The notes under the pieces are model-generated. The model was not told the DNA's origin and searched no databases. It was given only the letters and a program-made list of their open reading frames with translations. Position numbers and translations under genes: made by a program. A stretch of DNA of 64,000 nucleotides from Warburgia ugandensis (lineage: Eukaryota; Streptophyta; Magnoliopsida; Canellales; Canellaceae), in contig CP141135.1 of NCBI GenBank assembly GCA_035236585.1, forward strand, positions 1,336,001-1,400,000. The letters are read 5' to 3'. Below, one piece after another: positions 24,601-36,854 of the stretch. Position 1 is the stretch's first letter; every line of letters starts with the position of its first letter.

Positions 24601-27600
24601 GCTGCACGCATTCTATTTGGAGCAGTCAGCAGTGGGGACCCAGTAGTTACCAGCAGCTTTTGTTCACTAATTATCTATTTAAACTGAAGGTGTTATTTGA
24701 ACAATTTGCTGCCCGACAAAGTTAATGCTGGATAGTGGATACATGTATAAGAGATTTGGGCTATGAAATCTGTATGCTAGTTGTCTGAATCCAGTGTGAG
24801 GGCCTTTTCTTCTTGTCACTTCTTCAGACATCTTTGAGGTGTTATTTTCATCCAGTGTCTCCGGTGCACGTGGAGGCAACTTAGATAGGGAATTAGCTTA
24901 GGATGTACCTTGATTATCCATATGATAACAATAATTCGGCTTCTGAATTTTCAGGATGTCGACCTGGTTGCTTTCATCCAAGACTAAGGAAATGGTGGAC
25001 CTCCTGGATTGGAAGGACACCTGACTATTCGTCCCTATACCCTGGTTATTGACCTCAAGTCATGGTTCGTGTATTGGTCACTTCTAGATAGTATTGGTCC
25101 TTTGATAGGGTTCATGATTTGCTCTTTTCTATTTCCAAAAAGTGTGAGACTTTTACTTACCAAATTTACATGCTTCTATATATGATTTCATGCCACTTGG
25201 TTAAATAGCTTCAATTAACTATCTTGTGCAATTTCTTTCATGTATATCCATGATTGTCTGCTTATTCTGAAGTCTTCTCTTTGCCTTTAAGACATTCTAT
25301 TTGTTGTTGTGATTTTGTATGCTCTTTTTTTTTTTTTTTTTTTTTTCTTTTGAAGTATAAGTATGTAACTTACAGATGATCAAAACTCTCATTGTATAGG
25401 AGCATGCACTACTGATACCTGGAATCCAGGATGCACCCATGTGCTTGTGGACGAGTCCACGCCAGTCACAGACGAACTGATTGATGCTATTGTTCAACAG
25501 AAACCTGTTCTTCTGGTTGATTGGGTTAAGGTATACCCTAAGCCAATCAATTTGGAAGAGTAGGGTTGGTTTCTTCTTTTTGGTGCTAGGGTGGGGTTGG
25601 TCTCATCTAACAGTACTTGCCCTTGAAACACTGTTTGTTTAACTAAACTATTACTTCTGCATTATTTGGATTCTGTGCATGTACAGATTCTCATCAGCTG
25701 ATTGACTGATTTCAGGTTTTGGCAGAGAAGACCATTTGTACCGAAATCCCAAGCTACAGCCTGTAAGTTTGTATATGATACTGCTAACAGATAGGAGTTA
25801 GTCTGGCTGGTTTTCTTTAAAAGGGCAGCCCCGGTGCATGAAGCTCCTGCCTATGCGGGGTGCGGGGAAGGGGCGGCTCACAGTGGCCTAAATTAGGCAG
25901 CCTTACCTTGCATTTTTGCAAGAGGCTGATTCCATGCCTTGAACCTGTGACCTCAAGGTCACGTGACTACAACTTTTACCATTGCGCCAAGGCTTCCCTT
26001 CTTTGGCTGGTATTCTTTGTAAAAAAGGGCAGCCCTGGTGCACAAAGCTCCTGCCTATGCGGGGTCCAGGGAAGGGGCAGACCACAAGGGCCTATAGTAG
26101 GCAGCCTTACCTTGCATTTTGCAAGAGGCTGATTCCACGCCTTGAACCCATGACCTCAAGGTCACATGACGACAACTTCTACCGTTGTGCCAAGGCTCCC
26201 CTTCTGGCCGGTATTCTTTGTATGAACTAAATATCACACTAACTATCATCAAACATAATGATCCATGAATTGAGGTTGATAAACTAATCTATGTTTCTTT
26301 GTTTTTTCAGGTACTTTGCTAACTTGACACTAGGAGGAATGTCAGTCAAGATTGTGGAACCCAAACTTCGAGAGAACTGTCTAGCAGGACATACTTTTCT
26401 GCTGGGGGAATTACATTTGGTGATATTTAAGATTCCTTTGGTAGGTTTGATTCTTAAAGTTCTTGTTCTGATCTAATTTATTTCATGCAGTACAAATTTG
26501 GGGATAAATTACAGTCGTTACTTGAGATGAGCAGTGCGAAGGTTATCACTGTTGATGATTTTTGTTCCAGTAGCCAAGTGAGTGACTCCTTTGACTTACC
26601 CCTCCCATACTGTTCTGCATATTAACATCCATTAAATGTTAGTGTAAAATTTTTTATGCAATGCTTATGAATTTACATAAAATTATATGTTCTTGGAGCG
26701 GGTGTGTTAATGGTAATTGAAGGTGCACCTGATCTGGAGTTTTGTAGATACCACTTTGTATGTCTATAAGGTGAGGTGGAATTGGAAGGGATAAAGTTTT
26801 GAGAGTACATGTGGATGAGTCGACTCCTGTATATCTCAAGCTTCCTGCTCTTCCTCAGTTAGTATTTGAGAAGCACTGCCATTTGCTAGATCATTCTGAT
26901 AGATTCGGTGAGGTTTCACTGGGGTTGGTCCTCTCATCATGTCTTAAGGAAGCGATGACTTTTAGTTGTGACCTTCTTATAATACAATCAGACTTTGTTC
27001 CTCTTCCCATGATGATGCTGGAGTTAGGTCTTGGATCCAAGCAGAACCTTACGCAACTCCTTTACCCTAACCTGGCGAAGTGTACGCTGCTGTCTATGCA
27101 TTGGAAGAGGTTCTTCAAGATCATAGATCACCTAGGATTCAAGTTTTTCGTTGAATGGCTTGCCACCCAAACATTAATTTCTGGGACTTGTTGAAAAGAA
27201 AGCATTACATATTGGTTTATAGGTGCATTGTTTGTGAGGTGAACATTGGGACTTGTCTCTTTCATTGCTCAAGAAAGAGAAAATTTTGGTTGGGAATACT
27301 AATGTTCTTTATGCTATGTAGGTTTTCCCTTCCTCTTTCATTGTCCTTCTTGAAAGAGACTGGAGTCATGATTGCTTTTGCAATGGTGTGCCATCTGGTA
27401 TAAGAGAGATTGGAGTAGTTGTTTTTTCTTTTTAATTCTTCTATTTTGAAAGTTAGAGACTGGAGGAGATTAAAAAAGGGCAGCCCGGTGCACAAAGCTC
27501 CCGTGTATGAGGGATCCGGGGAAGGGGCAGGCCACAAAGGGTCTATGGTACACGTCTTTATCTTGCATTATTGCAAGAGGCTGTTTCCACGCTTCAAACC

Positions 27601-28367
27601 CATGACCTCTAGGTCACACGGCGACAACTCAACCATTGTGCCAAGGCTCCCCTTCTAGACTGGAGGAGATTAGAGGATAAAAATACAGCCATTCAACTCA
27701 ACTGTTAGCAGAAATTATCTCCTTTCAAGGAATCTATGCAGAAAGCATTTGGGATTTCTAAGTTTAAGAACTTTATAGAACATGAGATAAACCATCTATT
27801 ATCTAGAATTTGGAGGAGATTCCTCCTGTCTATTATCTAGAGTTCAACTTTGGTGGTGCCTTCGCTAGAAATGTGTAGCTGGTAGTCTTTTATTTCCGGG
27901 AACCATCTGGGAGTGGTGACAGCTACTTTTTATAAACCAGTCAGGCTACTAGGATTCAGATAAAGCAGAGTCTGCTCACTGGTCTTAAACTCTTTTACTT
28001 GATCACAATGCCAAATACTCTCATAGGGGGATGTCCTGTATTTATCTTGGGCCAATTACTTTTGCGCTGACACTTGCTACCTTGAATGACAAAAGAGGAG
28101 ATTTTTGTGGTTGCAATGATTTTGGTTCAGTTTATGATTCAACCTTCAGATGAGTTAGTAGACTCCCACATAAATAAAGTTTCCACAGAGAACTGTTGTA
28201 CAGGTGGCATTCTCTGCTGTGATTCTTAGCCTGTTCTTCATTTTCTGTGTTCTGTTATTTACAGCCTCAAAAGTATTGATGATATACTAGAATGATGTCT
28301 GCTGCCAATTACATCTCAAAATCAACTCTAAGATAAGGTTTATAGGTAGTATGATTTTATTGATATC

Positions 28368-28409
<42 letters not shown>

Positions 28410-31115
28410 AGACCTTATCCCAATTAGGGGTCGGCCACATGAATCTTATTGATATCTGTTATAGGAAATTATGTGGACTGTTGTCACAGTTATCCGCTTG
28501 AAGATTTATACGTTTGGCAGAACTTTTGTGGAAGATTTATTGATGCAACTATTGACTGTTCTCTAAAATTTCTAGACTTTGGAAGCCGAAGTGAACAATT
28601 CTGTGCTGCTAGTTGCCTCGTCAGGATCAGCGAATGAGTTCAATCGCTTCCACCAGCTCAATTCGTTGTCAAGAGTAAATGAGCTGAAGTTGCTTGCCGC
28701 CATCTTTAGTGGCCATTGGGATCCGTTGGTTGTGGAGACGCCATCAAGTAAGTAAACATATCTTATAACACTGTATCCTTTACATAATGGGTTCACTCTT
28801 ATACTCATCCAGTTTTTGTTGCAATTGGACGTCAATAGCTGGATCTGTAAGGTGACCAACAAAGCTGTGACATTAGCTGCTATTTCTTAAATGGTGAAAT
28901 CTACTTCAAAGTTCTATCACTTGAAGTTTCAAATGCTTCAACATTGTTGGAGTATGTATCTGAGGTAGTTGACTAGTTAATTCTTGGAAATTTTGGTCTC
29001 CTTAAGCAATTAAAAAGTGTTTGATTGACTTAACTATACTGCAGCATACCAATTAAATGGTTTGGTGGCCTAAACACTTGTAAAGAAATAGTTTAGGTCA
29101 TTCAACAAGTAGGCTGAACTTATCTTCTCCTTTCCCATATTCTTCCAAACAGATTATTAGATTTATGTGTGTTTTGTGTCTATGCATACCCTGAATTCAA
29201 GTGAACTGCTCGTCCATCTAAGTGATCCATGTTGGCCTCCAGGACCACCATCAATTGGGGGCATGTGCTCAGAATCCCTTTCCCCAAACTATCAAAGTTG
29301 CATTGACACATTCTGCACCTTACCGCTTGACTAACCTGCTCCTTACGATGCTTCTTGTTCCTTTGCAGTACTGGTCTCTTCTTCCCAATCCACCACTGAT
29401 GAGACTATAGTAGCAGATTCTGATGTGGAGATAGATACTGCTATATCTAGCCGCGGTGCTGTAATTGTGCAATCAGAAGAAACCAAAAAATGTGAGCAGA
29501 AAAAGGAGATGCCTGCCGATCATGTTGACATTGTGGCAGATGAGGTGCAGGTTTCAAGCGTCAAGATTGACAATGGCTGCATTATAGAAAGAAGAGATTC
29601 GAAGGAGATGCCTGCCGATCATGTTCATATTCTGGCAGAGAATACGAGTGTTCAAGGCATCAAGACTGACAACTGTTGTATCATAGAAAGAAGGGACAAA
29701 AGTGATGATACTGAGACATCTGGGCACCAAAATTCAGATATCATTTACAGTCAAAATTTGATTGTCAGAGACATCCCAGGGAGTATACTTCAGTCCACTG
29801 AAAAGAGTGAAGTAGTCAACTTCAAACGCTTTAGAAAGGTATATTACTATATGCATTAATAGTTTGGTTGATGATCCATCTCCATATGCGTGGTATCATT
29901 TTTGGCATTTTGCACTGGTATCTTGCATGTATTACTTTTCCAGTCATAGTAGTAAATGCTTGCAAATCAACTAGGACATTAAACTAGTCTCAAGGTGATC
30001 TGACCAGTGCTGTTTGCAAGATAAGTGACTTTGAAGTTTGTTACCGTAGAGTCACCACTAGATCCCTGACCATGATAAATCTTGAACGTTGTTCGTTTGC
30101 TGGGTCAAGTTTTCACATTTTTCTTGAGTCAAAACGTAATTGGTGGCAAGAACTTGTGTGGAGGATTGATTCATTGAGTTGAGTCAGATGCACTTGGACT
30201 TAATCAGCTTTTAAAGTGGGCTCTGTCGTTATATATACATTTAATTTCATGCCTTTTTAAGTGTTTGTTTACAGATTTTCCACTTCACATGAATTTTACT
30301 ATAAGTTCTAACATTACTTTTCCTGTTGAAATGGAGTCAAATTGGTACTTTTGTCTTAGTTTGAATAGGACCTTGTATTTTTAATGGCTTTTACTGTTTA
30401 AATGACCCTACAGAAGGAGTTTCCATCTGGGAATAGCTTCCAAAATCTCATTCCGTTCTCCAAATACCCGTACAAGTAAGAACTATTCCACTTTATTTTG
30501 TTCCTATGGTCTATTAGAAAAGAGAGAAACTTCTGAAGGAACTGCAAATCATGATACTTAACATCATTTCTGCGTGTCTGACTTGCTGACAGAGAATGTG
30601 ATCGTGAGGGTGAAGAAGCAGAGTATTTAAGAGCAGAGAAGAAACGAAAGCAACTTGAAGCCATGGCAGAAGACCTGTTCAACAGTGAAAAGGTAACGCT
30701 AAATGAACTTTCCTGATTCATCTGTGACACAGTGAAATGTAATCATATGTCTATAGTTCAAAATATTTTTGCTGTCAGCCAATCAGCTAGCATGCCAGAC
30801 CACACGTGAAATGTTTTCTGTTGCTCTGTAATTTCCATGAAACAGCTTGCTTTTCAGGTCTTCTTGTTTTCGGTCCATAATGAAATGATAGCATGAGATT
30901 TTTTTTCCACCTGAATCCCGTCTCACTTTCAAAAAAAATATTCAACAATGCAAAAAACTTACAGCTTGAACAGAACCCATCAATAAACTATTAACTTTGT
31001 GTTCCTTTATTTTATTGTTCGTTCATTTACATTCAACCTTCTGTGCAAACTCCATCAGGTCAAGCGACGTGGAGCAGCTGGTACATCGCTTCGTGGTCTC
31101 CTTGCTCGTGGCTGA
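21625..31115 (+). CDS. NBS1: NBS1 (nibrin), MRN complex DNA-repair protein, 13 exons
   Basis: Exons read from GT-AG borders: 21625-21661, 23018-23071, 23529-23784, 23947-24035, 25400-25530, 25716-25762, 26311-26419, 26491-26577, 28576-28747, 29369-29838, 30414-30475, 30593-30692, 31059-31115. They join in frame to 1671 nt (556 residues, close to the Arabidopsis protein). NBS1 is the sensor and adaptor subunit of the MRE11-RAD50-NBS1 complex in the nucleus. The start MVWGLFPVD is the conserved plant start. An FHA domain spans about residues 17-125, with the phosphothreonine-binding GRKG, GVSRHH and YGTFIN motifs. Two BRCT repeats follow from about residue 140, with CTHVLVDEST and VLLVDWVK. The middle (exon 10) is disordered and carries a 33-residue tandem repeat at 373-437. 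FKRFRKKEFPSGNSF (exons 10-11) resembles the MRE11-binding region, and the C-terminal MAEDLFN resembles the ATM-recruiting motif. Introns contain SINEs and a LINE stub, none touching an exon. Confidence 0.95.
22365..22433 (+). mobile_element. Au SINE copy 2, internally deleted
   Basis: Only the first dozen bases of the element (aagggcagccc) and its 3' part (cgtgaccttaaggtcacatg to ggctcgccttc) remain, joined within a CCC run. It lies in NBS1 intron 1. An 18-bp direct repeat with one mismatch (catcactcttttcttata / catgactcttttcttata) flanks the 69-bp copy, so it still has insertion-type ends. Confidence 0.85.
25819..26001 (+). mobile_element. Au SINE copy 3 (left of a doublet)
   Basis: This is a full-length Au SINE in NBS1 intron 6: aagggcagccccggtgcatg at the head and ggcttcccttc at the tail. 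It is preceded by tggctggttttcttt, and a near-identical sequence follows it (tttggctggtattcttt), which then precedes copy 4. Confidence 0.92.
26020..26204 (+). mobile_element. Au SINE copy 4 (right of a doublet)
   Basis: This is a full-length Au SINE with head aaaaaagggcagccctggtg and tail aaggctccccttc. It is followed by tggccggtattctttg, the third occurrence of the target-like sequence that borders copy 3. Confidence 0.92.
27473..27656 (+). mobile_element. Au SINE copy 5 with perfect target duplication
   Basis: This is a full-length Au SINE in NBS1 intron 8 with a perfect 16-bp direct repeat agactggaggagatta at 27457-27472 and 27657-27672. The intact duplication suggests it is one of the younger insertions here. 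Confidence 0.93.
28369..28445 (-). mobile_element. 77-bp RTE LINE 3' stub with target duplication
   Basis: On the plus strand a run of cat/atc triplets is followed by cttatcccaattaggggtcg and catgaatc, the conserved 3' tail seen at 9419-9490. A perfect 12-bp direct repeat ttattgatatct flanks it at 28357-28368 and 28446-28457. It lies in NBS1 intron 8 in antisense orientation. Confidence 0.88.
29503..29700 (+). repeat. 99-bp in-frame tandem duplication in NBS1 exon 10
   Basis: The codons starting KEMPADHV at about 29503 recur 99 bp later at about 29602. Each unit ends with CIIERRD, giving two 33-residue protein repeats with diverged centres (DEVQVSSVK versus ENTSVQGIK). The period is a multiple of three, so the reading frame is kept. 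Confidence 0.85.
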
Positions 31116-31361
31116 AATGCTTATATTATTCTCCTCCTCCAGTGTAAATTAAGTTAAACAGATCCAATGTTAGCTCTTTTGTATGTATCTGAAGTAATTC
31201 AGGGTCATGCAAGTTTTTCTGAGTAGTCCTTTTGAAAAGAGAACTTATATTCATCTGTTATATTTGCCTTACTCCATTGTATCAAATTCCTTTTTGAGCT
31301 TTTATGATACATAACCAACAGAAGGCAACTCTGTTGTTCATTGAATAATGCTCAACAGTTG

Positions 31362-31444
<83 letters not shown>

Positions 31445-31549
31445 ATGATACTTAACCAACAAACCCAGACAATGCTACTTGACCAACAGAAGACACCAAC
31501 AAACCCAGACAATGCTACTTGACCAACAGAAGACAACTTCCTCAACAGT

Positions 31550-31620
<71 letters not shown>

Positions 31621-31687
31621 ATGATACTTAACCAACAAACTCAGACAATGCTACTTGACCAACAGAAGACAACTCTTCCTCAACAGT

Positions 31688-31727
<40 letters not shown>

Positions 31728-33676
31728 ATACTTAACCACCGAAGACAACTCTATTGTTCATTGAATAATGCCCAACAGTGTCTCTCTCTCACACAGTGGC
31801 TCGGTCTCAGAAATGAAAACTGATCTTGGATTTGAGTCGATCACACCTCATTGATCAAAGGCACAAAAGAATTCAATTATCACTCAAATGGTGATTCAAT
31901 GTCAACTGTTTTCGTTTCAATGATGATCAGATCATTGCAAATACTAATGATGAGGATGGTGACGATGATGATAGTTGTGAATCTAGTCTTATTAGTAATG
32001 GCGATACTTGAGTGCGAGACACAGGATGATGTCGGCCTTATGGACGTGATTCAGGACTTAAATTTAATAGAGGATTGAATTTTCAAATTGAAGATCAACC
32101 CGGTCGATGGGCTGCGTGATTCATCTTAGAAGCTTTGTTCGGACCCACCCATATAGCATTGATGTAATCCAGCCTTTCATTTGATCGTCTCTATCATGCA
32201 GATGTGAATGATGGTTCCAAATGTCTGATCACAAGGAGCAGTCGTTTCATTACAACGGGTAGAGACTACGTAGGCAGGCAAATGTACCAATAGGACCCAC
32301 TTTCCTCAGTTATCAAAACCACCTTGGTTCTAGTCCATGCCATCGATGATCCATTTACCAAATTACAACCCATCTGGTGACTCTAAGCCTCTTACTTCTA
32401 GCCTTCAAAATGTACCATAAGCACCACAAATCAAAGGCTTATAATCATGAAGACGGTTGATCACTTTTATGCTTCTCGCACCAAACCAAGTGAGTGGTTG
32501 TGATAATTGAATTAGTGGGTCCCAGACTTTTAGTTTAGCTCACTAATTTTTAAGTGAAAATATGTGCATGTGAGGAATGATATATAGTGCACGACACTAC
32601 ACCCTTACACTCTTTTTGGCCAACAAATATATAGTGCAGTTGTTTGTAAACAACTCAGGCATCCGTCAACAACTGTCTCATGGAGTTGCTTGCAAACAGC
32701 TTGGTATCTCTTCTGTCGTATGCTTGGTCACAGGTTCGAGCCACTGCTTTCCTCATTGGCCGTGGTTAAGATTTATGAGCATTTGCGACGAGTGATTTGC
32801 TCTGTAATTCTTTGCTTGTAATAAAGGGAAAAAAATAAAGAAAGAAAAAACTTGGGGCATTCTCTCGCGTGGTGGCGAGAGCTATAAAAATCACTGTCTC
32901 ACCCATTCAAAGAAAAGCATTGTAGGCCTCAATTGAGCATGATTAGCTTCCAAAACTATGCAGCCTGAGCACGATGGATGAACGCTGTAATACACGAAAA
33001 CAAGGATTCCTCTACCATATATACTGATGGTTCAGGGTAAAAGAAGCAAAGATACAGATTCATGTTCTATGATCAATGGTTAAAAAATGTTCGAACAGCA
33101 TATTTTCAAATCATGTTGTCCTACAAGGTGAAGTTCCAGAGGATGAGTGGCTCAGATTATGCAGAAAAATTTAAGTTCATGGTGCAAGCTTTTTTCCCCT
33201 TCCCATGGTATCCCTATCAAAAATAGGAAGTGAATACTACATTGTAATTCAGGTTTCAACTGCTGCCCGAGAATTTCAGGAAATACAATCTATGAGGAGA
33301 AGCCACACTCTTGCATGATCCAATATATGCTCCCTTGCAATCTCAGAATCATTTACAGAAAAAATAACAGAAATGTATGTCCTGTCATTTTAGAGTCAGT
33401 AAGTATTTCAGGAAGTGCAAGCATACAGCAACACAAGCATGGTGACCAAAAATGACCATCAAGTGTATTAGACCCGAGAGCTTGTTACTACTAATCTCAT
33501 GAAATCCTCCGTGGGTTAACCATCTGAACAATCAATGGAGGATACAATTACATTCTTTTGTCAGAGTGTTTATCAAGGAAAGGAATAAATAGATGATACA
33601 TGCACCTCAACATTGTCATCGGAATTTCTCTTCGCCCAACCCTTCTACAAATAGAAAAGGTAGGTCAGTATTCCAT
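31116..33676. other. intergenic region between NBS1 and thioredoxin x (convergent genes)
   Basis: This is the shared 3' flank of two convergent genes. It holds the CT/CA microsatellite cluster (31364-31727) and no coding region I can support. The frames at 31519-31728 are microsatellite translations. Confidence 0.6.
31364..31727 (+). repeat. compound (CT)n-(CA)n microsatellite in a higher-order repeat
   Basis: Long CT runs start near 31364, 31554 and 31690. The first two run directly into CA runs. Each is separated by a copy of atgatacttaaccaacaaac followed by cagacaatgctacttgacc and an agaagacaactt unit. The microsatellite and its spacer have thus been duplicated together about three times, just past the NBS1 stop codon. 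Confidence 0.9.
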
Positions 33677-36600
33677 CTAATTGGCAGCCACAGAGTCCAA
33701 CAGTGAATCTAGATATTCTTTCAGCTTAAGCTTTGTCACTGCACCTTCTCTTCGGCTGTGAGGAATCTCCTTCCCATTTTTGAAAAGAATTAGAGTCGGC
33801 AAGCCATAAACTTGGTACTTTTCAATCAGTTTGGGATTTGCATCGTGATCAATCTTCACAATCTTTAATTTGTCCTTGTACTCCTGAGATTGACAGAAAT
33901 CAATGCAAATGTATTTCAGAGCATGTTAAAATGTCCATAAAGTTTTTCTGAGGGCATTCTGATAACTGTTGGTGTGAATTCAATAAGAACAACATGCTTG
34001 CAAATGAGATTATCACATTGCCAAGGAGATAACTAATTGGTAAGAGAACAAGAATGAGTCCTGCTGCCTAGATCACATAAAGAGAGCTGAGATGGCTTTA
34101 AAACTTATGTTAAAAAAACAGGACTGAACATCTTCCCCTAAACTACTCTGCTTCTTTAAACCTCACCATTCTATATGAAGATAACAAACAACCTCATGAA
34201 CACTAAACAACAACACCTCCACCCTTTTACAACCAGGGTATATCAATGATAAAGAATAGATGAGTGGCTAAAAGGAAATGCAGAATGATGCTAAAAGAAT
34301 GGTCTGAAAAGTTTTGACCGCACTGGAATGGAAAGTACCTACTATCTTTTCCCAAGGCTCCAAGGTTAATGTGCTGAAAGCATGCAAACGAACACTTGCA
34401 GGAGAGGCGTACGATTATTCATCATATAAACAGATATTCATGATATGCACATAAAGTTTTGTTACTTGAAGAGCACGGTTGAGGCTAAAAGAACAAATCA
34501 CGATGGAAACCACGACCTCAAGAAGCAGAGCTCAATAAATGCACTTGTAAACAGAAATATAAAGACAGCAAACTAAATGGGACAGGCAAACACAATAATG
34601 GCTTCATGATTTTAGTTATATATGAGAGCATGTAAGCACTTTTTCATGCTCCCCCTTTTCATTCCACCTTTACACGTGAAAAGAGACCCATCAATACCAA
34701 AAATGTTTGATAAGAAGCTCTTATGATGTCTTACAAGCCATATGCAGCAGTGGAGTGAAGAGGTTAAAACATGAAGGTACAAAGACTATCTCATGCTGCA
34801 ATATATCATGCTTCATAATCATTAAGCCTTTGACGTGAAGCTCTAATGAGTCCCATGTCTGTTGAGACCTTCGAAGAAGTGAATCGATCACTGATTCTTG
34901 TGCCTTAAATCAGTGGTTCCTCTCTTCCGCATTACACATCACTATTTTAAGTTTCACTTGCGCTTCCAATCCTTTCTAGTTTGCACAATCCTGTTGCTGA
35001 CATTTTACATTTAATGTCAGTGAAGTGATGAACTACTCTGCATATCCAAACAAATTACCATCCCGAGTTCCTTCTGAATGACCACCACAGTTGCCACAAC
35101 TGGAAGTGATGGGACAAGTAATGCAGGAAGGAAGCAGTTCCAATATGTGTAGAGGAAGGAAGAAAAACCACTACAGAGGAGATGCAAAGCAAACAAGAAA
35201 CATGTTCAAACATCAGGAGAATAGAACATGAACAGTGTGGAAAATGCCAATAAAAGTTAATTAGAAGCACTAAAACAAATGATGACATCTAATATGGTGG
35301 ATGAGGGTTTCTCAAATGGGAGATGGTTAAAGTAGCTTAAGGAGTGAGGTTATGTAGGTCAAGGTTACCAGTAACCTGTGAATTTCTGATGTCGTGATTA
35401 CAGTGTTCCAAGTTTAACTCCTAGGGAGTAGATTTGGAGTTGAACTGTGTACCACAGCTTACCATTAGCAGACAACCAATTATCAGGAAACTTCTATCCA
35501 TTTGGAACTTGATAATGATTTTTTTTCTAGTGGTACAGCAAAGAATTATGATGCAAACTGTCTACTAATCTATTATCCTAATTTCTCAATCTACTTGAAA
35601 TATCCCCAACAAGGGAGAAAGTGCCACCTCGAACCTCTGACCAAGCATAACAACGACAGACACCGTGTTGTTTGCGACCAGCTGTGCTAGACAGCTTTTG
35701 GCAACTTGAAGTTATAAAGATATTCTTTTTGAGCACATTTAGGAGCATGACAAGTTTGAAATTAATTTCTGTGGCATCATCAAAAGAAAAAAATTTCTTT
35801 AAAACAATAATCATCTAAATAGGAAACACGTTAGTAATTAAGGGAAAAAGAGCTTTCCAATCTTATAGGAAGTTTCTGGTAATTACGATTTGCACTAAAA
35901 CAAACCTTGCCAATGACCCAAATACTTTCTAATCCTATTGAATAGAAGATTACACATAAATTTCAGGAAAAGTGGCTGCTTCTTTTTCTTGTTCTTTTTT
36001 TTTTTTTTAATTGTTGTGAGGGAAGATAAGAATCAAATTAAAGACAACATCATACAAAGGCAGAACTTCACGGAATCTTTCAGAATAATTATGACCAAAA
36101 AGTTCCTATTCTGAAAATGCATATCAAATACTTCTGAAATTTCTATCATTTGACCTCCAATATTTTCTCTACAATCCAGAATATTTTCTTTTAATGAGGC
36201 AAAATTTCCAACATGAAGAATTTCAGATGCATTAAAAAGCAAAATTTCAGATGTTTTTCAACATGTTTACTTTGTAAAGGTGCAAACTCTACAGCATGTT
36301 TCAGAATAACTGTGAGTACCCAGTTTTTACGTCTGAAACTTGAGTTATTTCAGCAAAATGATTTTCATTATAATAAAAAAAGAGGGAAAATTTTCATTTC
36401 TGAGGTCAAATTTCCAACCAACATTAGCAATTTCAAACAAATTTCAACATGTTAACAGTATGAAGATCCAAATTTTCCACTGCCAGAAACAGTACAAGGA
36501 CAGAAATCTGAGAAGAATGCAGACCTCAGAAGCCCACTCAACAACTGGGGAGATCAATCGACAGGGCCCACACCAATTCGCTACGAACTCCACAAGAACA

Positions 36601-36854
36601 GGAACTTGAGAACCTATAACCTTCTCCGAGAATTCGCTCTCATTGATAACTGTTACTTCACAGCTTACAGAGAATCTCCGCACAGAATAACGAAGCTTGG
36701 ATTTTAACAGCCGAGATCTTCCCACCCACTGACTCTGTGATCGGAAAAGGAGATTGTTTGGAGGGTGGAAATGGGCGGAGGAGATTTTTCTGATGGATGG
36801 TGATGAGAGTCGAAATGGGGTAGTGGGTTTGGAGATGGTGCTGGTTGTTGCCAT
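33677..36854 (-). CDS. TRXX: thioredoxin x, chloroplast
   Basis: There are two exons on the minus strand: 36525-36854 (110 codons) and 33677-33883 (68 residues plus stop). They join at a phase-0 GT-AG intron of 2641 bp to give 178 residues. The first ~65 residues are Ser/Thr/Arg-rich with few acidic residues, typical of a chloroplast transit peptide. The mature part has the redox-active WCGPC at residues 94-98, the buried-acid context of the thioredoxin fold, and the cis-proline in YGLPT at 136-140. [11 protein letters not shown] and [15 protein letters not shown] are characteristic of the plastid x-type, which supplies electrons to 2-Cys peroxiredoxins in stroma. The length is close to that of Arabidopsis TRX x (about 170). 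It is convergent with NBS1. Confidence 0.93.

Noticed and set aside
31519-31728. Open frame with long Ser-Leu repeats
   Set aside because: It is a translated CT/CA microsatellite.
32640-32851. Possible tRNA-derived SINE: B-box-like ggttcgagcc at 32733-32742 and an A-rich tail
   Set aside because: No convincing A box, no target duplication and no second copy in the window; the match could be chance.
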